A DNA stretch of 44,673 nucleotides from the NCBI GenBank assembly GCA_947644195.1, contig CANRZB010000031.1, positions 1-44,673 of the forward strand, written 5' to 3'. The position numbers and the translations under genes were made by a program. The notes under the pieces were generated by a model that worked only from the letters and a program-made list of their open reading frames with translations, made no database searches and was not told where the DNA came from. The DNA comes from an uncultured Clostridium sp. (GTDB lineage: Bacteria > Bacillota > Clostridia > Lachnospirales > Lachnospiraceae). Each line of letters starts with the position of its first letter. Position 1 is the stretch's first letter. Shown in pieces: positions 7,412 through 14,840 of the stretch.

Positions 7412-8792
7412 AGTATATCCGCTAACAGCAGCACAGAAATTACATTATTATTGTATGAAATATTGCCCCAAAAAACAGGTGTTAAATATTGGATCCGCAC
7501 TGACAATACAGGTTGACCTGGATTGGGATACCTTAAAACAGTCCATCCAGGAGGCGGTTGCCCGCTGTGAATCCATGCGCGTCCGCTTTGCGGAGGATAA
7601 AGAGGGAAATGTATACCAGTATATGGTAAAAGAAGAGACGGCAGAGATCCGGCATTTTGATTTTACCGGCTGGAAACCAGAACATGCGGATGATAAACTG
7701 ACAGAATGGACGAGTACGCCGTTTGAACCTTATGATACCCCGATGCATGAGATTGTAATGATTAAAATGCCGGATGGATTTCAGGGAATTTACATTAAAG
7801 TGAATCATCTTATTATGGATGCACAGTCTCTGATTGCATTTTTCAAAGATATCATTGAGTTGTATTGCAGTAAGGTCTATGAGGAAATTGAGTATCCGAA
7901 GGAAATGGCGTCTTATATCAAACAGTTAGAAAAAGATCTCGCTTATGAGGAGGGAAGCAAGGCATCTGTGAGGGACAGGGAATTCTTTGAAAATCTAATT
8001 GCCTCCTCCGAACCAATTTTTACCGATATCTATGGAACAGAAAAATTGGATCAAGAGCGGAAAAAGCGAAAGAATCCAAAACTGCGGGCGGCAACCAATG
8101 TGTCCGATAATGTGGACGCCAATATTAAAAATTTCTTTTTGGAGGAAGAACCATCTAGAAAACTGGCGGAATTCTGTGAGGAAAATCAGATCTCCATGAC
8201 TTGTCTGCTTCTGATGGGACTTCGGACCTATTTGCAGAAAGAGAACGACCAGGAGGATGTGTCGATTACGACGACAATTGCTAGAAGAGCGACCTTGTTA
8301 GAAAAAAGGTGTGGCGGTTCCCGGATTCACTGTTTTCCATTTCGTACCATAGTATCCAGGGACGATACGTTTCTGGAGGGAATCTACAAGATTCGTGATA
8401 TGCAGAACCAGTATTTCCGACATGCGAATTACAGTCCGTCAGAATATTATGCGTTCCGAAAACAGTATTATCATTTACTAGATGGACAGACCTATGAGCC
8501 GATTTCTTTGACGTATCAACCGCTTACCATGAAATATGATGGTCCGGGGCTGGATAAATTAGGAGATATTCAGTATAATGTTAAGAGATATTCCAACGGA
8601 GCGGCTGCACATACCTTATATCTAACGGTCAGTCATACACCGGACGGTAGGATGGACTTCTGCTTTGAACACCAGACTGGGGTTGTGACACCGGAGAAGT
8701 TAGAAAGTATTTACTATTATCTGTGCCGGCTGATTTTCCGCGGTGTGGAGGATTGCAGCCGCACAGTGGGAGAAATCATAGATTGGTCATAA
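7389..8792 (+). CDS. Free-standing condensation-domain acyltransferase
   Basis: A 467-aa member of the condensation/CoA-dependent acyltransferase superfamily, which joins a carrier-bound acyl group to an amine or alcohol. The catalytic HxxxD motif is H140-LIM-D144 (VNHLIMDAQSL), and the second half carries the expected latch region (SLTYQPL and NGAAAHTLYLTVSHT). It stands alone: no adenylation, carrier or thioesterase domain is attached. The frame is open from 7128, inside the previous gene, but AAGGAAGG (7375-7382) six bases before the ATG at 7389 fixes the start. The separate carrier protein and AMP ligase downstream should supply its donor. Whether it makes an amide or an ester, and with which acceptor, cannot be read from the sequence. 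Confidence 0.8.
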   Translation: MKTRKGCKVYPLTAAQKLHYYCMKYCPKKQVLNIGSALTIQVDLDWDTLKQSIQEAVARCESMRVRFAEDKEGNVYQYMVKEETAEIRHFDFTGWKPEHADDKLTEWTSTPFEPYDTPMHEIVMIKMPDGFQGIYIKVNHLIMDAQSLIAFFKDIIELYCSKVYEEIEYPKEMASYIKQLEKDLAYEEGSKASVRDREFFENLIASSEPIFTDIYGTEKLDQERKKRKNPKLRAATNVSDNVDANIKNFFLEEEPSRKLAEFCEENQISMTCLLLMGLRTYLQKENDQEDVSITTTIARRATLLEKRCGGSRIHCFPFRTIVSRDDTFLEGIYKIRDMQNQYFRHANYSPSEYYAFRKQYYHLLDGQTYEPISLTYQPLTMKYDGPGLDKLGDIQYNVKRYSNGAAAHTLYLTVSHTPDGRMDFCFEHQTGVVTPEKLESIYYYLCRLIFRGVEDCSRTVGEIIDWS

Positions 8793-8806
8793 TGGAGGGA
8801 TAACAA

Positions 8807-9031
8807 ATGTTAGAGGAATTGAGAGACATTATTTGTCAGTATGTAGAGGTAAAACCAGAGCAGGTTACAGAGGATGCCAGATTTATTGAGGATCTTGGAT
8901 TTAATTCCTATGATTTTATGAGTATGGTCGGAGAGATTGAGGAACAGTTTGACATTGAGGTGGAAGAGCGGGAAGTCGTCAATGTCAAGACAGTAGGGGA
9001 TGCGATCGAATATATCAAGTCTTTGCAATAA
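8807..9031 (+). CDS. Acyl carrier protein
   Basis: A 74-aa acidic carrier protein. The phosphopantetheine attachment serine is S34 in DLGFNSYDF, which corresponds to the DSL motif of ACPs but with Asn in place of Asp. The four-helix pattern and length are normal for a discrete ACP/PCP. It lies 14 bases after the condensation protein, with GGAGGG before its ATG, and 42 bases before the AMP ligase. This placement makes it the carrier for this cluster rather than the fatty-acid synthase ACP. Confidence 0.92.
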   Translation: MLEELRDIICQYVEVKPEQVTEDARFIEDLGFNSYDFMSMVGEIEEQFDIEVEEREVVNVKTVGDAIEYIKSLQ

Positions 9032-9073
9032 GGATTACAGGATTACTACAAACAAGGGAAAGGGAGGGATTGT

Positions 9074-10582
9074 ATGGAGGTTCAGACATTACAGGATGTT
9101 CTGGTACATAGTGCGGCTTCCTATGGGACACAGACAGCGTACCGGTATAAGGTAAAAAAAGAGATTGTGGACAAAACCTATGAGGAAGTAAAAAGGGATT
9201 CGATGGCAGTCAGCCGGATGGTGGACCATTTTGGTATGACGGGGAAACACATTGCCATTCTGGGGACGACGACCTATCAATGGATCGTCAGTTTCTTTGG
9301 GGTGACGAATAGTGGAAGTGTAGCGGTACCAATTGATGCACAACTTCCAGCGGATGCAATCTGTGAACTGTTAAATCGGGCCGATGTGGAAATGTTGTTT
9401 TATGACGAATTGCGGGCCGATGTCGCAGGCCTGGTCGGGAAAGAATGTCCACAGATCCAGCAGGTAGTCTCTTTCCAGGCAGCGGAAAAACAGGATGGAG
9501 TATGGTCCTGGGAACAGTTGCGGGCAGATCATCTGGGGGAATATCAGGCTGAAATTGATCCTGACCAGCTCTGTACGATCCTATTTACATCCGGTACGAC
9601 GGGAAAAAGTAAAGGAGTTATGTTATCCCACCGGAATCTGACGGATAATGCGATTTGTCTGGATATGAAGATTCCGGCAGGAACGGTAACCATGACATTG
9701 CTTCCGATTAACCATGTGTATTGCCTAACCATGGATATCATCAAAGGATTATACATCGGCGTGACCTCCTGTATCAATGATTCGATTATGCATGTGCAGC
9801 GAAATCTAAAATTATTTAAGCCGGATATGGTGTTACTGGTGCCTTTGGTCATTGAATCCATCTATGCCAAGCTCAAGGCAGCAGGGGGAATGGTCCCGAA
9901 GAAGATGGTGGCAAAAGCTGCTTTTGGTGGAAATCTACATACGATTTGCAGTGGTGGAGCCTATCTTGATCCGGAATACGTAGATCGGTTTGCGGAGTAT
10001 GGTATCACGATATTGCAGGGATATGGGATGACAGAATGTTCTCCGGTCATCAGTACGAATCTACCTTGGGATAACCGGAAGGGATCCGTCGGGAAGCTGA
10101 TGCCGAATGCGGAAGCCAAGGTAGTGGATGAAGAAATCTGGATCCGCGGCACCAGTGTCATGATGGGATATTATAACATGCCGGAGGAAACGGCGGAGAC
10201 ATTGGAAGATGGATGGCTTAAAACCGGGGATCTCGGCTATGTAGATGAGGATGGCTATGTCTATATTACTGGACGGAAAAAGAATTTAATTATTCTGGCA
10301 AACGGAGAAAATGTTTCCCCGGAAGAGATAGAAAACCAGCTTGCCAAAGAAGACCTCATTAAGGAAATTCTGGTTCGGGAAAAGGATCAGGTTATCGAGG
10401 CAGAGATCTTCCCGGATTATGAGTATGCCAAGAAAAAACGGTTCAAAGAGATCCGAGAGAGATTACAGGGGATTTTGGATGACTATAATAAATTCCAGCC
10501 TCCTTATAAGGGAATTCATAGTCTCATTGTCCGGGAGACGGAGTTTGATAAGACAACAGCCAAGAAAATCAAGAGATTTTAA
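9074..10582 (+). CDS. AMP-forming acyl ligase (ANL superfamily)
   Basis: A 502-aa adenylate-forming enzyme that would activate a carboxylic acid with ATP and load it on CoA or, here, on the neighbouring carrier protein. The P-loop TSGTTGKSKGVML is at about residues 172-184, YGMTECSP near 318, the hinge GRKKNL near 400, NGENVSPEEIE near 412 and the C-terminal catalytic lysine region (TAKKIKRF) ends the protein. It resembles long-chain acyl-CoA synthetases and acyl-ACP ligases more than amino-acid adenylation domains, so a fatty or aryl acid is the more likely substrate; this is inference. The start has AGGGAGGG upstream. It is the last gene of the operon; the palindromic element begins 29 bases after the stop. 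Confidence 0.85.
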   Translation: MEVQTLQDVLVHSAASYGTQTAYRYKVKKEIVDKTYEEVKRDSMAVSRMVDHFGMTGKHIAILGTTTYQWIVSFFGVTNSGSVAVPIDAQLPADAICELLNRADVEMLFYDELRADVAGLVGKECPQIQQVVSFQAAEKQDGVWSWEQLRADHLGEYQAEIDPDQLCTILFTSGTTGKSKGVMLSHRNLTDNAICLDMKIPAGTVTMTLLPINHVYCLTMDIIKGLYIGVTSCINDSIMHVQRNLKLFKPDMVLLVPLVIESIYAKLKAAGGMVPKKMVAKAAFGGNLHTICSGGAYLDPEYVDRFAEYGITILQGYGMTECSPVISTNLPWDNRKGSVGKLMPNAEAKVVDEEIWIRGTSVMMGYYNMPEETAETLEDGWLKTGDLGYVDEDGYVYITGRKKNLIILANGENVSPEEIENQLAKEDLIKEILVREKDQVIEAEIFPDYEYAKKKRFKEIRERLQGILDDYNKFQPPYKGIHSLIVRETEFDKTTAKKIKRF

Positions 10583-10604
10583 TATGGCGAAAGCGGGGGC
10601 AGAA

Positions 10605-10611
10605 CAGATTA
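10605..10611. repeat. Left target-site duplication of palindromic element copy 1
   Basis: CAGATTA here is repeated exactly at 11082-11088, directly outside the two ends of the inverted repeats. It is taken as a 7-bp target-site duplication (8 bp if the terminal A is shared). Confidence 0.65.
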
Positions 10612-11081
10612 TCACGGAAATCAATTTTCAAATGGTATCATTTACCGATAATTTCTGACAGGTAATTTTCTGTTATCCATTAAATTTTATCATTTACCCT
10701 GCTGTTTCGTTCAGACGTTTCCCTTGATGTCCTATGAGACAAAATTTTGCCCTGCCGTAGTGCAATAGCCTTTCGAAAGAAACTCTGCCTTGCAGTGACG
10801 TATCTGTGCGTGCCCGGAAGCACTGTCTGAACACACATGCAAACGTAGCATGTGGGGAGTATGGCGTACGGGCACGCCAATAAATAATACGGCACGCAAG
10901 GCAGACAGTTTTTTCGAAAGGCGTAAACTTGCCAGGCAGGGCAAATTTTGTCTCATCGGACATATCGGTATTTTGCGGACGAAACAGCAGAAGGGGTGGG
11001 GTAAATAATGGATAACAGAAAATAATCCATTACAAAATCCACCACAAGTGAAAGGTAACATTTGAAAATTGATTTCCGTGA
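10612..11081. mobile_element. Palindromic MITE-like element, copy 1 (470 bp)
   Basis: The whole element is an imperfect palindrome. Its ends are perfect 23-bp terminal inverted repeats (10612-10634 and 11059-11081, outer bases TCACGGAAATCAATTTTC). Inner paired blocks include the left-arm copies of GGATAAC, TGCTGTTTCGT, ATGAGACAAAATTT, GCCCTGCC, GCCTTTCGAAA and TGCCTTGC, all found inverted in the right arm, and an apical hairpin CACATGC-AAACGTA-GCATGTG (10834-10854). A 7-bp duplication flanks it. It has no transposase gene; open frames inside it are by-products of the palindrome. It fits a non-autonomous element moved by a transposase acting from elsewhere. As RNA it would form one very long hairpin, which would also end or protect the acyl-cluster transcript. 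Confidence 0.7.
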
Positions 11082-11088
11082 CAGATTA
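11082..11088. repeat. Right target-site duplication of palindromic element copy 1
   Basis: CAGATTA, the exact copy of 10605-10611, directly follows the right terminal inverted repeat. Confidence 0.65.
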
Positions 11089-11098
11089 TGCTGGGGAC

Positions 11099-11126
11099 TT
11101 GTAATTTTAGGGAAATATGGTACAAT
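11099..11126 (+). promoter_or_regulatory. Predicted promoter of the SCIFF peptide gene
   Basis: TTGTAA (11099-11104), a 16-base spacer and TACAAT (11121-11126) preceded by TGG, an extended -10 element. It begins 18 bases after palindromic element copy 1 ends and leaves a leader of about 70 bases before the SCIFF start. Confidence 0.6.
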
Positions 11127-11200
11127 AGCTTTATATGGCTGGAATTACCAATAGATTCTGCCACATACAATGACAGAAAATGATATGGAGGAAAATAATC

Positions 11201-11350
11201 ATGAAACATATTAAGACAGTGAACCGTGCAAACTTAGCGGCAACGGCAAAGAAAGGCGGATGCGGTAAATGCCAGGCTTCCTGCCAGTCCGCATGCAAGA
11301 CCTCTTGTACCGTAGGTAATCAGAAATGTGCAAACGAGGAAAATAAGTAA
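11201..11350 (+). CDS. SCIFF ranthipeptide precursor (six cysteines in forty-five residues)
   Basis: A 49-aa peptide. The leader MKHIKTVNRANLAAT and a core with cysteines at 21, 24, 28, 32, 36 and 43 are the hallmarks of the SCIFF family found in nearly all Clostridia. Known members are ribosomally made peptides in which the radical SAM maturase forms thioether bonds from cysteine sulfur to non-alpha carbons of other residues (ranthipeptides). GGAGG lies about 10 bases before the ATG. It has its own promoter, and its maturase follows after a hairpin, the standard arrangement. The biological role of SCIFF peptides is still poorly defined; quorum-like signalling has been proposed for clostridial ranthipeptides. 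Confidence 0.96.
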   Translation: MKHIKTVNRANLAATAKKGGCGKCQASCQSACKTSCTVGNQKCANEENK

Positions 11351-11403
11351 GGAAAAAGTCTTTTACTATGGTATATCCGTTAGTAGAGCAGCGAACATAG
11401 GAG

Positions 11404-11445
11404 TGGCTGTTGCAGGATCTGCAGCAGCCATTTGCCATGTTTTTA
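11404..11445 (+). terminator. Hairpin between SCIFF peptide and maturase (terminator/attenuator-like)
   Basis: TGGCTGTTGCAG (11404-11415) pairs with CTGCAGCAGCCA (11419-11430), a 12-bp stem with one wobble and a 3-base loop, followed by a T-rich stretch including TTTTT at 11440-11444. It would reduce read-through so that far more peptide mRNA than maturase mRNA is made. Confidence 0.6.
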
Positions 11446-11463
11446 TGGAGGATTAATATTATT

Positions 11464-12831
11464 ATGATACATAAATTCAAAGCAAAGGATATCAGCATTG
11501 TACTGGATGTGAATAGTGGCGGTGTTCATATTGTCGATGATGTCACGTATGATTTATTAGATCTGGTCGAGCCGCCGTTTCAGGCATCCTGCCCAGACGA
11601 TGTTTTGGTAAAACTGTCTGACCGTTACACAGAAACAGAGATTACGGAGGCCTATGCTGATATTTTGGAACTTCATCAACAACAATTACTGTATAGTGAC
11701 GACCGCTATGGAAACTTTGCGGAAACCGCAGTCGAGTCTCCGATCAAGGCATTGTGCTTGCATATTGCCCATGACTGTAATCTGCGCTGTAAGTATTGTT
11801 TTGCTTCTACCGGTGATTTTGGAACCGGACGCAAACTGATGCCATTTGAAGTAGGGAAGGCAGCCATAGACTTTTTGCTTGAACATTCTGTCGGCAGGGA
11901 AAACCTGGAGGTGGATTTCTTTGGAGGGGAACCTCTGATGAACTTTGAAGTGGTCAAACAAATTGTCGCCTATGCCCGTAGCAAGGAAGAAGAATATCAC
12001 AAAAACTTCCGTTTTACGATTACTACGAACGGCGTACTGCTGACGGATGACAAGATTGATTTTATCAACCGGGAAATGTATAATGCGGTGTTGTCGATTG
12101 ATGGCAGAAAGGAAGTCAATGACCGTCTGCGTACCAAAGTGGATGGCAGTGGGAGTTATGATACGATTATCGAAAAATACAAAAAACTGGTTCAGAATAG
12201 AGGAGATCAGGAATACTATGTGAGAGGAACTTACACCAGATATAACCTGGATTTTTCTGAGGATGTACTGCATTTATATGAAGAGGGCTTTGATCAGATT
12301 TCGGTAGAGCCGGTTATGGAAAGCCCGGATGTGGAATATGCCATCCGGGAGGAGGATCTGGACCAGATTTATGCAGAATATGATAAACTGGTTGACCGAA
12401 TTCAGGAGATTCGGAATTCCGGTGGCTCGATCAATTTCTTTCACTTTATGATTGATCTGGACCAAGGTCCCTGTGTGGTCAAACGTCTGCGGGGATGCGG
12501 CAGTGGTAACGAGTATGTGGCGATTACCCCGGATGGAGATATCTATCCCTGCCATCAATTTGTCGGGCATGAAGAATATTGTATGGGAAATCTGGAACAG
12601 GGAACCTTCCGGGAAGATATCAAGAAAGAATTTGCGGGATGCCATGTTTATTCGAAACCGTCCTGTCAGAAATGCTGGGCAAAATTTTATTGTAGCGGGG
12701 GCTGTAATGCCAACAACTATATCTTTAACGGAGATATTCATGATTCCTATGAATTGTCCTGCCAAATCATGAGAAAACGTCTGGAAAGTGCAATCCTGGT
12801 AAAAGTGTGTGAAACGTTGGAACAATCCTGA
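11464..12831 (+). CDS. SCIFF radical SAM/SPASM maturase
   Basis: Enzyme that installs thioether crosslinks in the SCIFF peptide. Residues 1-85 fit the peptide-recognition (RRE, PqqD-like) domain; the radical SAM motif is C105-x3-C109-x2-C112 (CNLRCKYC), followed by GGEPL. The C-terminal ~100 residues are a SPASM region with many cysteines (GCGSG, YPCHQF, CQKCWAKFYCSGGC) for two auxiliary 4Fe-4S clusters. At 455 aa it has the usual family length. The frame is open from 11410, but the ATG at 11464 starts the conserved N-terminus; GGAGG at 11447-11451 gives a long 12-base spacer. Partner: the peptide gene just upstream. Confidence 0.95.
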   Translation: MIHKFKAKDISIVLDVNSGGVHIVDDVTYDLLDLVEPPFQASCPDDVLVKLSDRYTETEITEAYADILELHQQQLLYSDDRYGNFAETAVESPIKALCLHIAHDCNLRCKYCFASTGDFGTGRKLMPFEVGKAAIDFLLEHSVGRENLEVDFFGGEPLMNFEVVKQIVAYARSKEEEYHKNFRFTITTNGVLLTDDKIDFINREMYNAVLSIDGRKEVNDRLRTKVDGSGSYDTIIEKYKKLVQNRGDQEYYVRGTYTRYNLDFSEDVLHLYEEGFDQISVEPVMESPDVEYAIREEDLDQIYAEYDKLVDRIQEIRNSGGSINFFHFMIDLDQGPCVVKRLRGCGSGNEYVAITPDGDIYPCHQFVGHEEYCMGNLEQGTFREDIKKEFAGCHVYSKPSCQKCWAKFYCSGGCNANNYIFNGDIHDSYELSCQIMRKRLESAILVKVCETLEQS

Positions 12832-12955
12832 TGATGGATTTTCATGAAGGAAATGAAAGGGGTTCGGGGCCAGCGGATCTCTGTTTTGGGCTGATTGCAA
12901 TGGAGTGAACGGCTGTGTTCTTGTCCTGGTTGAAGGACGGGTCGATAGGAGGAAT

Positions 12956-14122
12956 ATGATTGAGCAATTATCAAAGTGGTTGATTCCCCATTACAAAGAA
13001 TATGAGAATCCTCAGGTACGTCGGAAGTATGGTGTTCTGACGGGAGTGGTGGGAATTTGTTTTAATATCCTGTTATTTGGATTGAAATATTTTGCTGGCG
13101 TCTGGAGCGGGTCGGTGGCAATGATTGCAGATGCTTTTAACAATCTCTCCGATGCTGGATCTTCTATTATTACGATGATTGGATTTCAGTTTTCTGGCAG
13201 GGAACCGGATGCGGAACATCCTTTCGGTCATGGGCGTTATGAATATATTGCCGGATTTTTGGTTTCCCAGGCGATTCTGCTAATGGGGTTGGAACTTGCC
13301 AGAGGATCCTTTGCCAAGATTCTGCATCCACAGCCGGTAGAAACCGGTAATATGGTGTATGTTATCTTGCTTTTATCCATTGCGGTAAAAGGTTATATGG
13401 CAGCCTATAACCATAGAATTGGCAAAAAGATTCATTCTACGGCAATGCACGCGACAGCGATGGACAGTGTCAGCGATATGGTGGCAACTTCTGTTGTCCT
13501 GCTGTCCATGATTGTATTACAGCAGACTTCTTATAATGTGGATGGATATTGTGGTCTGCTGGTTGCAATTTTTATTCTATATACTGGGATACAGACGATT
13601 CGCGAGACATTGGGAACTTTATTGGGAACGAAACCGGACGCCCGTTTTGTGGAGCAGGTTTATGAGATTGTTTTGCGGCATCATCTGGTGATGGGGATCC
13701 ATGATTTGGTCGTGCACGACTATGGAGCCGGCCGCCGTATGATTTCGTTACATTTGGAGGTGCCGGGTGAGATCAATGTCTATGCCTTGCATGACATTAT
13801 CGAACATATCGAAAGTGATTTGGACCAGGAACTGGATTGTAAGAGTGTGATTCACATGGACCCGATTGAATCTGATAATGAAACGGTAATGGAACTGCGG
13901 GAGGCAGTGCAGCAATTAGTGCAGAGCTTCGATGAGCGACTCTCTATCCATGATTTTCGTGTTGTTCAGTGCCACCAGGGAGAAAACATGGTGTTTGATC
14001 TGGTAGTGCCGCAGGAATTGTCCGTGCGGGAGGAGGAAATCGTGGAACAGCTGGTACAGCAAATTCGTAAGCGATATCCTGCCTATGAGGTGGTTGTTAA
14101 ACCGGAACAGAATTATGTATAA
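12956..14122 (+). CDS. Cation diffusion facilitator family transporter
   Basis: A 388-aa cation efflux (CDF) protein that exports divalent metals such as zinc, iron or manganese in exchange for protons. Residues ~25-215 hold the membrane helices with the metal-site signatures AFNNLSDAGSS and HPFGHGRYEY; the second metal-site helix shows HATAMDSVSD. A cytoplasmic C-terminal domain follows, and its length suggests a second ferredoxin-like module. The ATG at 12956 starts the conserved N-terminus and has AGGAGG at 12947-12952, although the spacer is only 3 bases; the longer frame starts with GTG at 12905 without support. The metal cannot be named. It ends at a shared bidirectional terminator. Confidence 0.93.
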   Translation: MIEQLSKWLIPHYKEYENPQVRRKYGVLTGVVGICFNILLFGLKYFAGVWSGSVAMIADAFNNLSDAGSSIITMIGFQFSGREPDAEHPFGHGRYEYIAGFLVSQAILLMGLELARGSFAKILHPQPVETGNMVYVILLLSIAVKGYMAAYNHRIGKKIHSTAMHATAMDSVSDMVATSVVLLSMIVLQQTSYNVDGYCGLLVAIFILYTGIQTIRETLGTLLGTKPDARFVEQVYEIVLRHHLVMGIHDLVVHDYGAGRRMISLHLEVPGEINVYALHDIIEHIESDLDQELDCKSVIHMDPIESDNETVMELREAVQQLVQSFDERLSIHDFRVVQCHQGENMVFDLVVPQELSVREEEIVEQLVQQIRKRYPAYEVVVKPEQNYV

Positions 14123-14136
14123 TATTGAAAAACAAG

Positions 14137-14169
14137 AGGCGGATAAACGTTTTACCAGTTTATCCGCCT
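14137..14169. terminator. Bidirectional intrinsic terminator
   Basis: AGGCGGATAAAC (14137-14148) and GTTTATCCGCCT (14158-14169) form a perfect 12-bp stem with a 9-base loop between two convergent genes. A-rich sequence lies on the left and T-rich on the right, so it can serve both strands. Confidence 0.85.
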
Positions 14170-14186
14170 ATATATGTATGATTAGA

Positions 14187-14738
14187 TTACATTAAAGTTT
14201 CCAATAACATTGTGTTTGTCGGCAAATGCAGAACCGGGATGGCATGCGTTTCATCCCCATAGTTTATCTTTGAAAATTGGTTGCAGATTTGTTCATAGGT
14301 CTCCGGGGTGTATTTGAGTCCTAAGTTTTTAGCCAGCCGGTTAAAGGTAACCGGAGCCAGGCATTTTCCCCAGTCCTCCGCATCGTTATCTGACATGATG
14401 GCAGGTGTGATCTCTAAGGTTTGGCTGGTAGTCAGGTTATAGGCGGTTAATTGCAGATAACCTTCCTCATTCGTTGTAACCCGTACCTCGCATATTTCCT
14501 GGTCATTCTGTCGGAAATTCTTTTTCTTCAGATATTCCGAATCAATACAGGAAAGCGGATCCAGCATACTCATAAGCTGCCTACGGTCATGTGTAATTAA
14601 ATAGATCAGTTTGTCGATGCTCTGCTGGTTCATCACGTCACTGTCTACCGCATTTTTTTTATCAATTAAGAAAGATACCAGTGTGTCAATCTCGTCCTGG
14701 GTTAATAATGAATAGCTTTGATTCAGATTCGAATTCAT
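14187..14738 (-). CDS. Hypothetical protein with a FliM-like N-terminal peptide
   Basis: A 183-aa soluble protein I do not recognise. The start is secure: GGGGAGG eight bases before the ATG, and a near-consensus promoter upstream. Residues 12-20 (LTQDEIDTL) closely match the conserved N-terminal peptide of the flagellar switch proteins FliM and FliY (LSQDEIDALL), which binds phosphorylated CheY. The rest of the protein has no FliM domain that I can see. No flagellar or chemotaxis genes are in the window. The match may be functional (binding a CheY-like receiver) or chance. Palindromic element copy 2 sits just upstream of its promoter. Confidence 0.7.
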   Translation of the reverse strand: MNSNLNQSYSLLTQDEIDTLVSFLIDKKNAVDSDVMNQQSIDKLIYLITHDRRQLMSMLDPLSCIDSEYLKKKNFRQNDQEICEVRVTTNEEGYLQLTAYNLTTSQTLEITPAIMSDNDAEDWGKCLAPVTFNRLAKNLGLKYTPETYEQICNQFSKINYGDETHAIPVLHLPTNTMLLETLM

Positions 14739-14790
14739 AATAATACCTCCCCTATTTCATCACGTTTTTGTGTTTCAAAGATTTTCCCCT

Positions 14791-14819
14791 ATTATACATG
14801 GAAATGAGAATACTTTCAA
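14791..14819 (-). promoter_or_regulatory. Near-consensus sigma-A promoter for the gene ending at 14187
   Basis: On the minus strand TTGAAA (14819-14814), a 17-base spacer and TATAAT (14796-14791). The start codon at 14738 is about 45 bases after the expected transcription start. The left flanking repeat of palindromic element copy 2 begins 9 bases beyond the -35 box. Confidence 0.72.
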
Positions 14820-14827
14820 GTGGTTAG

Positions 14828-14838
14828 GGGGAAGTGAC
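14828..14838. repeat. Left flanking direct repeat of palindromic element copy 2
   Basis: GGGGAAGTGAC occurs here and again at 15422-15432, on the two sides of copy 2. It is a candidate 11-bp target-site duplication, longer than the 7 bp at copy 1. Confidence 0.5.
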
Positions 14839-14840
14839 CG

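Noticed and set aside
10680-11061. Several overlapping minus-strand open frames of 70-110 codons
   Set aside because: They lie inside the palindromic element, are rich in rare residue patterns, have no ribosome binding sites and recur in copy 2 only because the DNA repeats.
11686-12900. Long antisense frames (195 and 208 codons) opposite the SCIFF maturase
   Set aside because: They are shadows of a well-supported radical SAM gene and have no start signals or motifs.
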